64,000 nucleotides of DNA, from contig NC_069125.1 in the NCBI RefSeq assembly GCF_026914265.1, positions 74,029,546 to 74,093,545 on the forward strand, read 5' to 3'. Position 1 is the stretch's first letter; each line of letters starts with the position of its first letter. Below are positions 11,801 to 32,300 of the stretch, one piece after another. A model generated the notes under the pieces. The model was given only the letters and a program-made list of their open reading frames with translations, did no database searches and was not told the DNA's origin. The position numbers and the translations under genes are program-made. The DNA comes from Mya arenaria (lineage: Eukaryota > Mollusca > Bivalvia > Myida > Myidae).

Positions 11801-14016
11801 GTATTTTATACAGCATCATTATAAAATAACAATGTTTAACGGCATGTGCAAACATTCCAATGATTTTAACTGAATGAGTTCATGACACTGTTAGTTTAAT
11901 ACTTGATAACTGTAGAGAAATGTTAAATTACACTTTTCCTAGGTTGACAAATTACTTTAGTCCAATTCGTGTAGATATTCATCATAAGCTGGAATACTGA
12001 TGTCTTTGTTTCTAATATGAACTTTGAAACCAACTGTATTTCGTTATTTCAGGAAGCTGTTCAAGTTGATGGGGATGTATTGTTTGGGTTGTTAAAAAGG
12101 AGCAATCCACCTATTTACAAACATTTAGTAAGTCAACAAACTTATAAAAAACATAAATACTTTCATGAACCTCTGACGCCAGACTGTACCACTAGTTAGA
12201 ATATAGCCTACATTTCTAGCAGTTCTATTGAATTGCCTTTCACCTTACAATAAGTACCAAGAAGATTAAATACTATAAAGATTTAACGTAATAATAATGT
12301 TCTAACTATAAAATAATTAGATATCTAAATGTAATTTTCATGAAGTATATTTGCATGAAGGGCAAAGAATACCTATAAAGATTTAAATGCCAAAACTGCG
12401 TATCTTTCTTCTACTATTATGTACATGTAGAAGGTAACCCTGTGCGTTATTCTATTTCAGAAAAAGCATAAAGTGGAACCTATTCTGTATATGACTGAGT
12501 GGTTTATGTGTGTGTATAGTCGAACATTACCATGGGCCAGTGTGTTACGAGTGTGGGACATGTTTTTATGTGAAGGTTGGTATTCTAGCATACTTTCCAA
12601 TAAACCACCGAAAAGCATGAATGAAATGTGATTAAGTCATTTTAAATTGGCTCAAAGCAATACATTTAATAATTGAAACTTTTAAGCCTTATCTTATCCT
12701 TAAAATTAAGTTGGGTATTAGAAAATATAACTCTCTTAGATGTAATTTTACATACATATTTTAATACATGAATGATTGTGTTGTATTGCTGTGTTTCAGG
12801 TGTGAAGGTGGTATTCCGGGTGGGCATGGTGCTGGTTCGCCTCTCCCTTGGTTCCCAGGAACACCTCACCTCCTCCCCCGGCATGTATGAAACGCTGGAG
12901 AAAATACGACATCTTCCCGCTGACATTGATGAGAGCTTCATTGTCAGAGAGGTACTTTGCTAAAAGAGCCACACTTATGGTGATGTTAAGAGGGTTAAGG
13001 CTTTTTAATTAACTGCATTTATTATGTGATCACAGCGGCAGGCAGTGTCCACTGAAGTTCTCCCCTCTGTAACATAACCATTTTTTATATGATCCTATCC
13101 AAACTTGGGTTTCAATTACATTTTTGGGTTTCCATATCTCGAACAAGTTTATTAACCAGCCTGTACACTTGTACATTTTTTGACTTGGAAACTTCACTTG
13201 TATGTAACAGTTGTATACTTACTATGTATTTTTGCTATAAACTTGGTCTTGACGACACCAAATGTCATGGAGGGACAATAGAACCTCCAAGTCAGTTGCC
13301 CGATAGGACACAATAAGGTTTTGGCACAAAGTTAGATAGAAACCCTAAATACATGCAGAATGATTTTGGAAATATATTAGGCTTCTAAGCATTTTGATAT
13401 TTTATTAATACTTAAAGCAGTTTGATATATACCCGGTATATTAATAACCTTAAAAAGCTAAACTGTACAGTTTAAATGCCCTTTTCACATGAAAGTCTTT
13501 GTAAAACAGGCATATAAACGCCAATATGAAGGCATGCTTGATTTAAACTGGAGGTGTCCCATCGGGATCCCTGATACATACCAGTTGAGACATACCTTTT
13601 TGCCTGTCTAACTTGATTTCCATCTGATGTACCTTGACATTCATATATTGCTCCTCTTTGAGGCACTCGTGTTATTACATTAAAATCTACCTGAGCATTA
13701 AGTGCTTGATGTTGCCTCCCAATTTGCCCCTCTAAGGCATCATGTAAGAGCTTATTCAGCCTACAAGCATAATTTATGCCCACATGCAATTGTGTTGGAA
13801 ACTGTGAATTTAGATCATCGTAAAATTCATATATATTTCTAAATATTTCTTACTCATTTTGGCTGCTGGATGTAAATGTTCTAATATTTTCAGTCACTTC
13901 GATTGAACATATCAGAGAGGGACATGGAGCGGGAACACCAAAAACAAATACAGCGAAGAAAATTAGCAAAAGAAAAGCCTCGCAAGGACTCAGGGAAAAG
14001 CAAGAAAAAGTCTTAG
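5887..14016 (+). CDS. TBC1D10: TBC1D10/EPI64-like Rab GTPase-activating protein (5' end missing)
   Basis: Eight exons: 5887-5986, 9464-9571, 11085-11191, 11601-11781, 12053-12127, 12461-12575, 12800-12951 and 13894-14016. Phases agree at every junction and together they encode 319 residues. The protein starts inside the family's conserved pre-TBC segment ([15 protein letters not shown]). The TBC domain follows, with the catalytic arginine finger IKKDLHR, the glutamine finger [20 protein letters not shown] and [12 protein letters not shown] proteins speed GTP hydrolysis on Rab GTPases, and TBC1D10 relatives act on Rab27 and Rab35 in exosome and plasma-membrane traffic. The C-terminus is a short basic tail ending KSKKKS, far shorter than in vertebrate TBC1D10A/B and without their PDZ-binding end. 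Exon 4 uses a weak GTTGGT donor. Which of the A, B or C paralogues it matches cannot be told. Confidence 0.92.
6065..6125 (-). ncRNA. Candidate hammerhead ribozyme core, Penelope-like or retrozyme type
   Basis: On the minus strand the order is CTGAAGA (6108-6102), a GGCGC-TTG-GCGCC stem-loop, then GAAAC (6087-6083), then GTTT and GTT. This matches the hammerhead order CUGANGA, stem II, GAAA, minimal stem III (AC-GUUU-GU) and a cleavage-type UH. An ATTATAA/TTATAAT pairing could form stem I, though its base next to the core is mismatched. Hammerheads with such short stem III are known from Penelope-like elements and small retrozymes of animals. No Penelope coding sequence was seen nearby, so this would be a terminal fragment. 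Activity is unknown. Confidence 0.55.
6471..8830. repeat. 29-bp minisatellite, about 80 copies, inside a TBC1D10 intron
   Basis: The unit reads GGCATAGGACTTGGAATGCA followed by CTGTAGAAT, with common variants ATGTCATAGG, GACTCAGGATG and CTGTAAAAT. Higher-order structure is present. The block at about 7105-7450 recurs at about 7627-7972, a shift of 522 bp, which is 18 units. Another block recurs after 174 bp (6 units) near 6621 and 6795. The minus strand stays open over long stretches in all three frames because a 29-bp unit gives the same 29-residue repeat from any frame. The edges fade into degenerate copies. Nothing suggests that it is translated. Confidence 0.95.
8831..9463. other. Remaining intron before TBC exon 9464-9571
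   Basis: AT-rich sequence with T-runs around 8936-8990 and a good polypyrimidine tract and AG just before 9464. No other feature seen. Confidence 0.5.
10420..10800 (+). repeat. Dispersed repeat with ATGACCTGCAG and CCCATATTGATTTTG phrases
   Basis: Three imperfect units of about 100 bp each contain GACCTGCAGGTGACCCATA, TTGATTTTGAGGTCA and a GTGACCTTGAACACA-like end. Related sequence occurs at 24870-25290 and in weaker form at 28300-28620, so it is a dispersed family. It lies in the intron before the exon at 11085. Confidence 0.65.
12952..13893. other. Last TBC1D10 intron
   Basis: No exon or repeat recognised. The frame on the minus strand at 13472-13789 has no familiar motif and is taken as chance. 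Confidence 0.45.
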
Positions 14017-17000
14017 AACATGCAAACTCTCTAGTATTCGTTTCCATTTGTGGTACATACACACTAGCTGGTCAATATTCACCCATCTTACTATCAAATC
14101 TTGATGCCTTGTAACGTGTCAAACATTTCCTATGTAAGTTTATAAACCAACTAGGGATAGGGTAGCCAAATATTCATGCTATATTCACTTGTATACTGTT
14201 CATATCATCAGACTACCGTTGTATGCAGACCGCTTGTAAACAAATGAACAAAATGTGTTTGTCATCGTCCTTTTTATTTTTTATTATATTTTTTCATATG
14301 CTTTTTATTTCAAGTTGGTTGTTGAAGATGTTTTAAGAAGAATTTTTATGTTGGCAGGAAATTATACATTTATAATTTGCTGTTCAAACCATTCTTGTTC
14401 GACTCGTCTCTGGGTAATTACATTGGTACTGCAATGTAAATATGCATTTAATGTTTAATACTCTCTTTTTTACATTAAATGAATGTTTCCAATTCCATTA
14501 TTAATTAAAATGCAGTTGAGTGAATTATAAAAGATTGTATTAATCTGTCTGTCCAGTCATGTCTCATCACTATAATCATAGACGGACGGACCAAATCTGA
14601 AATAGTATGGTGCAAATGTACATAACAGAATAAGGTGTCTAAAAGCTAGAAGTGATAGTATATGCAAAATTCAACACAAGTTGACACGGCTCAGTATATA
14701 AAGACACTGTTCAGCACAGCACTTGAATTATAATCCATAACCAAGTTTTATGCTTGCCAATATAGTCCTACATAAAACATTTTCATTTCTCACCTATAGT
14801 AAGAGAAAATACTACAGATTAAAGTCATTTTTTTACTAAACATCAGAAGTAGTGCATAGAAAATGCAAGAAATGAATGTATCTGTGACCTTAATGTTATC
14901 ATACTATGTACCGGTAATATTGTTGAGAACATGTAATCAATGTTTTGTACGATGGTTCTTTACATTTAGAAAGCAAATTCAATTTAGATTCCATTTAGAA
15001 GTGTTTCATTTAATTATGAAACATGCCCCCGAGCAGCAGTGGACCAATAGTTAGGAAGCACAAAAATGTGATTATATGTGTATATAGAAATCAGCTGCAG
15101 TTGATGCACCATACACTTAAAACATAAGATAAGGTGGTTCATTTTAAAGTGTCATGGACCCAGAAAAACTCTTTGGCATGATTCTTCTCGATATTTGTTA
15201 AAAATATATATGTACAAAAAGGCTTTATTACCTAAATATTAGATCCCAATGAGGATGTTAGCATATATTGGCAAGGCAAGAAAGATCATATGAACCGAGG
15301 CATTAGCATGCTCATGTATAAGAACTTTTAAAGGTTATAATGGGTTGGCTATATGTTCTATTCTTACAACAGCAAAGTCCTATGAGGAATAATAATAATA
15401 AATGTGAATCAATTTAAAGACATTAGTTGGAATTAATTTATATTTTTTATTAAATTGACCACACTATGGACAGAAAGCTGTTATTGTTTTATTTGATCTT
15501 TGATCTCAAAAGTAGTGTTTCTGGTAAAAAAGTGTATTAGTAGTTGAAGATATTTTGTCTGCTTGCCATCCATGGAGTTGAGACCACTGTTCAAGACATT
15601 ATCTATCAATGTTTAATACACATGGTGTGCTTATATATATTCATGTTAATGTTTAATGGAACATAATGCTGAAATGTTATACAGGGACAAAGCTATTAAC
15701 AAACTTTAATGACTTCTTTGTGAGGTAGCTATGGTTAAGTAAGTGCTTTTATTATTTATTTATATAGAATTTGTATGAAATGCATTTTTTTTTCTTATAG
15801 CTTGGAACAAAATATTCAAATATGTGCAAGAAAACACAATCTCATCACCTTAGTGCAATAACTTAATAAAGGCATATAGAAATAGAAGAAGTTATTGAGT
15901 TCTTGCCTTAAGGTGAGGATTTATTATGTGGCTCTTGTAAACAGTATTGTAGGTGTCATTGAAATGATCATACACTCCCCGCAAAAGGTGGATTTACAAT
16001 GGCAGGAATATGTAATAAAAGATGTTCAATTACTCAAACATTTTCTTTTGCCAATATAAATGTAAATGTTTTATTGCTATTATTTCATATCCTTAGTGTG
16101 ATTTAAAATCAATCCTATTACCTGTATTATGTTCATTTGTTTTATCTGTGTTCAGTTTGTAAATTTATAATGATTTGTGATAAAACACATTAAAGAGTAG
16201 AAGACTAAGCAACGTGTTGTTGTCTTAGTTACTTCCATAAAACTTCCATATCTACACATCTAGGCTGCCTATCAAAGTATGTAATTAATGAATCCTTTTA
16301 CCAAGATGTTTACTACCGATTGTGCTGATAGTACAACTGTTATAATATAGTTATGCTACACTTTTATGATTATTATATCCACTACGAGTTGAAGTTCCAT
16401 TCGCAAAAGATATATATAATAAATATATATTCGCTTATGTTTCCAGTGGTACAATAAATTAACTCTGACTTTATGCATACAAAATTTAATGTTGATATTA
16501 GTTTTACAACAATTATTTTTATTATACCACCAGATGGATACATCAGGGGACTATATAGGAGTAGAGTTGTGTTCGTCACGTCACGTCCAGTCACAATCTT
16601 GTGTAGCTTGTAACTCGTAAAGAATAACACCGACACATGTCATGAAATGTCAAAGGTATTTTTGGTCACCATGGAATGTTTTCCTCCTCCAAGAGATCAC
16701 ACTTCCGTCGTATTTCACTCAGTCTAACAAGAGTTATGGCTCTTGACTTAGTAAAATGCTCTTGAAAATATTGTGTCGCATTTAACTATTTTTTTACAAA
16801 GCGGTATTTATCACATCTCTAGTTATTTTTTCTATAATAAAATATTTTATTTTTGTTTTATTAATCAGTATCTAGTCTTTTGTACCCAGTCGGCTTCGTT
16901 CGGTCAATTTGTTACCTACTGTCGGTCATTTTGTACCCTACCGATCACTCAGTGTTTGTTTTTTTAACACTGTGCAGGTTTAATTAATGTAATTATGTGC

Positions 17001-17061
17001 TAATTGAGCCTGCTCATGGTCCGGAAACACTATGATTTGATCTATCAGTTAGGTACATAGT
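14017..17061 (+). other. 3' flank of TBC1D10, probable 3' UTR then intergenic
   Basis: No coding sequence seen. Possible poly(A) signals are scattered (an ATTAAA near 14475, an AATAAA near 15865, an ATTAAA near 16190) and none can be chosen from sequence alone. Around 16870-16945 the phrase GGTCAATTTGTTACC and GGTCATTTTGTACCC repeats as a small imperfect array. Confidence 0.4.
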
Positions 17062-17870
17062 GAACAGACAGAACAGAACAGACATTTTATTAAGACTTAC
17101 AAATACTAACGTACATCGTCTAATCACATATACTAATTCACTTAAATATGTCATGTGTTTGTACAAGGTAAGTTTTAAAGTTGAACAAATATTTGTGTTC
17201 CAGGAGCGTTATGCAATTATAATTAACTACTACAAGGTATAATGTGTAAACGCAGTAGTGTAACAGCTTAATAAACAGGTTGTAAAAGAGGATGAACAAA
17301 ATTATGTATCATTGATAAGAATCCAGTTACGGATACATAATGATTCCTCACGTATTTACAGAGGTTAATAAGCTCAAATCTATTAACATAGTTTAAAAGT
17401 TGATGATATTTAGACACGGAGTGGCGAACATAATAATTATGTTGTTTTTTTCTAATAACTAAATAACATGGGCATAAACATACAAAATGGTATTCATCTT
17501 CAATATCAAGATGGTTACAACACATATAGTAGCGTTCATTACGCGGAATATTATTTTTGGCAAATCGTTCAGTTTGTATCCTTAATGGATGTACAGATAA
17601 TCGTAATTTACAAATATAAGGCGGTATTTCCTTGGTAATATATTCAGATATTCTTCATACTGGAATGCATTTTTAGATACCTTATACATATCAAGAACAG
17701 AGCTATTAGATAATGAACCATGCCATTCCTGCTTAAATGTATCAATAACTATAAAACAAATATGTTCCATATGAACCATACATCGATGAATTTTATTTAA
17801 AAGTTTTTGTCATACAACTGTTTACATTTTAAGACGATATTGTCATACATTGGCGCGTGTTATTTCAGAT
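17062..17870 (-). mobile_element. 3' fragment of a second LINE, relative of the one at 690-5121
   Basis: Read on the minus strand, two frames (17779-17582, then 17525-17268) cover the ORF2 C-terminus: FKQEWHGS, EEYLNILPRKYR, LRIQTERFAKNNIPRNERYY, MCCNH, EDEYHFVCLC and LINLCKYV. These align with HKWRAD, AEYLNLL, LRIETGRYG, RLCLLC, EDEFHFVIKC and VNLCKFL in the first LINE. One frameshift separates the two pieces. The 3' end is again a CTGTT-type microsatellite (the plus strand begins GAACAGACAGAACAGAACAG). The 5' limit is approximate. Confidence 0.85.
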
Positions 17871-18049
17871 ATAAAGGCGTAGAGTTAGTAAGTCGATCAC
17901 TGCTTGTGAGATTAACGTTCGAATAGTTGTGTGTAACCCTTTGAAAAGTTACTGTCGTGTGACCAAAATAAAACCGGAAGTTCCTGCGCCTATGACAACA
18001 ATTTGACGCCAAATTTTCAATTAACAGGATTTTATTGTTAATTTTAACG
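17871..18049 (+). promoter_or_regulatory. Probable CFAP119 promoter with an ETS-like site
   Basis: ACCGGAAGT at 17973-17981 is a strong match to the ETS/GABP core and lies about 70 bp before the start codon, a common place for such sites in TATA-less promoters. A half match to the RFX X-box (GTTGTCAT on the minus strand, near 17992-17999) follows, but its second half does not fit. Transcription start not determined. Confidence 0.4.
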
Positions 18050-27364
<9,315 letters not shown>

Positions 27365-27580
27365 TGAAAAAAAGAAACTACACTTTTTTGTAGTCTGTGA
27401 TAACGCTTTTGTTGTAAGATAGTTTTGTTTCAAAATTGAACAGTTACTTTTACAAATAGGTTTTGTTTTGCTTTATATTGTTAATTACAATCAAATGTTT
27501 GTCTAGACAACATTGTATTTGAATTATGGAAGATACCAAAGTGACATAAAAGAGTTGAACACTCATAATGAATTGTTGTC

Positions 27581-27586
27581 AATAAA
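27581..27586 (+). terminator. Likely CFAP119 poly(A) signal AATAAA
   Basis: AATAAA about 220 bp after the stop codon, and the first canonical signal downstream. Confidence 0.55.
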
Positions 27587-28990
27587 ATTATATACTACAT
27601 TTACAGTGCTTGTTTCATATATATCAGTTTCCACAGACACTGTACTTAGATGTAAAACTTAAATATAAACATTCTAATAGTGATTCCATTAAGATTTTCT
27701 GCAAATTTGATTTTATAGACTTAGTAGCTTTTATGGCAGAGAGGTTAACTAGACTGAACTGTGAGATTGAGTCATGTTGCCACTTGTGGTGTTTTTTTAA
27801 ATGCCTAAAATGTGGTTTCAGTTATATGATGGCTGTATCACAGAGCTCTTGTGTGCTGAGTGACAACTCCTCGTGCATAATCCAATGGTTCTTAAAGCTT
27901 ATAGAAGTTAAATCTGTAGAAGGATATATATTTGAAAAGTATTCTTACACAAATGCAGACCAGACCCAATACATCTGATACTGCTCCAGATAAATGTCAA
28001 GTTCCCTCAGGTTAAAAGGTTCAGGCCTTAAATCTTAAAGTGAGCATACATTCTACAGAAATCAAATTACTCTAATGAAACTTCGGTCTCATGTTCTCGC
28101 CCAGGCAAATTGTGCAGAACCTTTGTTTGAAGCAAGGCTGTTGTACTTGACATAATTTGTACGTACAATGACTTAAAAAAATATAATGTTTTTTTAGGCC
28201 AAGTTCTGATTGACCATTACTAAAATAATGTTTCTTCTCAATATAGATTTATCTAAATTGCTTTAAATTACAGTTTTGAAACTATGTAGCAATTTAGATC
28301 ATGACCAGTATAAGTTTGTATGTTGAGGGCAATAGGTCAAAGTTCAGAGTTGTTGTTTTTTCTCATTTATTTTTCACATAGATATATATACATCAGTACA
28401 GTTTTAAATTCTCAACATATACAACATATCTATGTATTTTGATAGGATATGCATATGTTTAGAAACAATAAGGTTAAGAGTTGAGATGACACATTTTTGT
28501 GCAATAGATCCTACACCCATATACCGATCAAAACCAGTAGATTACCATATCAGTTTGAACGGCAATTAGGTCATGGTGGTTGTGACCTTCAATCAAAAAT
28601 GGTTTGCTCAATATTGCCAACACAGTAGCGTTATTGTATTAGATACTATTGAGTTCTGGTGTTCTATTACGCATTCAAATGCATCGAATTTGTGAAAAGT
28701 AAACAGGATATCGATTATTCGAAAAATTGTAAAAATCTTGTTTTTTTATCAAGTCCAATTGATGGTCTCTATTAGAGCTTCATATTATACATGTATCATA
28801 ACGCTTGACATTGGCCATTCAGTATGATATTTCAAAACAGGAAACATTATCAAATATGATTTAGGTCTAGATAAGGTAGAGAAGGAAATCCAGAATCAAG
28901 TATATTTCTAAGCATGATATTTTCAATACATGTGTATGATTTAGTTAACACAAGGGAAGTAAATGCTGCATGATATATAAGCGCACAAAC
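27587..28990. other. Intergenic, CFAP119 to TMX2
   Basis: No gene recognised. The frame at 27610-27978 (122 residues) has no known motif and sits just past a poly(A) signal. Part of 28300-28620 (GTAGATTACCATATCAG, TTGTGACCTTCAATCAA) resembles the dispersed repeat at 10420-10800. Confidence 0.45.
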
Positions 28991-29325
28991 CATTCGGAAC
29001 TCCTTGGCCATTTTTTCAAAAACAACCTCGGATGTATGCCGGTACATCTGTTGAAGTAGTCCGTATTTTTTTGAATAAAAGCATTAATTAAATGTAGTGT
29101 TTAAGAGTTGTATTCATTGCTCTCAGTTTAAATTGATTGCCAGTGAAGTGTATTATTGCAAACATAATTACGATTCCCATGAGTTAAGTCATAAATTTTA
29201 ACTACTAAATAAGATTACTACGCGATCTATTTGCAGCGGACTTAAACGTACCACTTTTTAAGTATGTAAACCGTCCATATACATCCGAGGTTGTTTTTGA
29301 AAAAATGGCCGAGGAGTTCCGAATG
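28991..29325. mobile_element. 335-bp inverted-repeat element with 9-bp target duplication, just upstream of TMX2
   Basis: The terminal inverted repeats are about 47 bp with a single mismatch. They begin CATTCGGAACTCCT and include TTTTTTCAAAAACAACCTCG. CGCACAAAC stands on both sides (28982-28990 and 29326-29334). A 9-bp duplication with long terminal repeats is the pattern of Mutator-like elements, though no transposase is present. The right arm ends 73 bp before the TMX2 start codon. Each arm contains AAAATGGCC, close to the YY1 core, so the insertion may have brought promoter sites. Confidence 0.85.
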
Positions 29326-29398
29326 CGCACAAACTAGAAAAGAGTTGTCTGCAACAGACTTTTAAATTTTCTTTGGGTTCATATGTGTCAACTTCAAG

Positions 29399-32300
29399 AT
29401 GGACGTCGTAGGCTTATTTCGACCTTTATTTAATGTTAAATACATAAAAGAAGTATCAAAAACCTATCTTATACCACATATTTATGTAAATATCATTCTT
29501 TCTGTTTCCTACTTCCTTTTGAAGACTGTATCGCCTTTCTGCGACATTCTGTTTACAGATTGCTCCCTAGCATTGGTAAGTCCGTAAATATCTCACAGTT
29601 TAAGTTACAATAACATGATGAAAGTTTTGTTAGAAGTTTCTGGACTATCCTTGATATAAGTATCATACTTTTCTTATACAATGACAAGAAAATCCATTTG
29701 TTTCAAGTATGTTTAAGCATGGTTGGTAAGTCTGGTCAGACCGGAACAAACATCAAGCTCATGTGCAAATACAACTGCATTATTCTTGAGTAAGCTTACT
29801 TAGTGCAAAACGTTTTAAAGATAACCAACAATTTTCTCAGAAGTGGATCTGTAAAATAATTTAAAATGGCAGAGACAAAACACTTTTTACTGCAGATATC
29901 ATAATCAATTGACATTACTTGATGTGCAGTATGACTTTGAAACTTCATACAATCAAATAATGATGACTATTAAGTATTTATTGCATATTTATGCAATTCT
30001 GACACCTTAATTTAATGACTTAGAAATTCTGGCAAAGATTTTTTATGTTATGTAGCTTTACATTGATCCATGCATGTTTCACCAAATTTGCAATCCTTTA
30101 ACTTAACAACGCCATTATAGTCAAGTGTGTTTTCTCTGTGATAGCTTAAGTCATTTAAACAACATTAATTTTAACAGAGATTCTTATCACCTCCAAGGGA
30201 ATCCTGGATTGTAAATCTTTGGTGGGCTGATCAGCTGCCGCAGGCTAAAAATCTGAATTCCATGGAACATGGACAGTCAAAAAGTTATTGTTTTGGCTGC
30301 AATAGCAAAATTCTGCTGAGGAAAATGGAAAGTGGGTCTAACTCGATGAATGTGATGTTAACTCAAATAGTTGAAAAGCTTTTCAAATAATTTTGGACAT
30401 CTTTCAATCAATTAAAGAGGTCTTCAATCAAGTTTATGATATCATCAATTAGAGATATCTCCAATTCATTATTTTACACAGTTTTGTTTCCAATTAAGTT
30501 GAATTAATACTCTCAACAAAATTGAACAGCTCCATAATAGAAAAAGAGCTGTCTTCTAATCAATTATTGATAAGTACGGATTTGTTTGTATTGGAGCCTT
30601 CTAAAGATCATTTTTTATCCTCATTAATTAAATTAGGGCTCATTGCTGTTGATTTTAAGAGCTCTATTATTCAATTTGTAAGAGAATATATAGTGATAGC
30701 AGCTCATATTTAGAGACCTCTTTAAAACAGTTCAAGAGGTCTTCAATTGATTTGAAAAGCTCTTCAAATATTTGAGTTTAAAGGGGTATGGAAATTTAGT
30801 GTTCCATATGTCAGTTTCTTTGTATGATTTACATTCAAGTCATGACTAGTTTTGGTCAACAGTTATATGATAACTTAACCGTAACTTTTCACACCTTTAC
30901 TGGAGAAGGGTTTTTACCTAGGAATAACGAACATCAGTGGTGGGTTGCACTTTACCAGCAGATGACCCTTTTCTTTTGGGTGTAGAAGGTTAACTTAAGG
31001 TCTAGTTCAACAGTTGTACGAAAAAGACAAACCACCAATAATCAATGCACTTTTTCTTTTAAACTCCTTTAATAAATCTTCCACATGTTTCTGTCAATGT
31101 GTCACCCAGGGGGCATTATGTTGGACAAAATTCACTTGTTTGTTTTTTTTACTTGAATAGTACAAAGTACTTTTAGATTTATTTAAATGACAGAGAACAG
31201 TTGAAATATGTTATGAATAGTTGCCTCTGTTCCTAAATCTTTGCCTGAATCCATCATGCTCAAACTTAAATTAAGCATTTTGATTTTTGGGTTGTTATCA
31301 CCCCAGTAGTGACTCTATAACATTAAAAAACAAAGGCACTTTGACACTTGCTGTTTGTACATGTCATGCACAAACATTTCAAACACTTGATCTTATCACT
31401 TTGACAGACTGTCAACTGCAGGTAAAATGTATTAATCATTGTGTCTGGTGAAATAATGTGAGATCTGGATGCAGTTCTCAAACTAATGGACATGATGTAT
31501 ACCCATTTTGAAAAAGAAGTAATCTTTTGCAATAAAGTTTGGTTAACATTCGGCATAAAATAGAAACTATTAAAAATCAGCAGCCTATTGTATAAAATGC
31601 TGTATTCTAAGTTACAGAAGTCACTGTTTATTAATTAGTTAATATGTATCTAGTGATTTCTATTAACTTTGAAATTATTAAAATGTGCACTACAAAATGG
31701 TATTCTGCACACATACATTTGAAAATAATAAAAAATGAATGTACGTATTATTATGCCTTGCAAAAAAAATATTTTGTAAGTAAATAAAATATTAGGCTGT
31801 GAGCTCAGAGTTTTATAGTTGGTCCTGATTTGTTTTAACCACTATGAACATATACAAATTCAATAATTATATACTTTTAAATGTTATTAAACTACATTTT
31901 TTATCTATTTCAGCAACAATGGGAGTGGTTAACATTTCTGGGTTGTGTGATTGTTCTGAAAAACCGAAAGCAGGGTATGTATTTATGTAGTCACACAACC
32001 TGGTTGACATCAGGAATAATTATTGTAATAATTGTAATTAAAAGAAATACTATGATGTTATGTCATGACGTAAATTTATAATATTTTATATTGAAACAAA
32101 TTTTCTGACTTGATTTCAATCAATTTAACAGTTGAAAATCATGTCAAATCAGCAGTAATATGAGACATTCAGTTTGTTACATGAAGATCTTAGGGATTTT
32201 TTGCTGATATTTCAGCGTCATCGGCGGAGTATGTGTCTGTGGCGTGCATGTTTGCCAAAGCTCTCAACCTCATCATGTTCTACCAGAACAGTGTGCCATA

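Noticed and set aside
27610-27978. 122-codon plus frame after CFAP119
   Set aside because: No recognised motif, no homologue recalled, and it lies beyond a poly(A) signal; it may be chance.
28850-29047. Minus-strand frame ending next to TMX2, possible divergent gene
   Set aside because: Its start is one arm of the inverted-repeat element, and the rest has no motif or splice signals that continue it.
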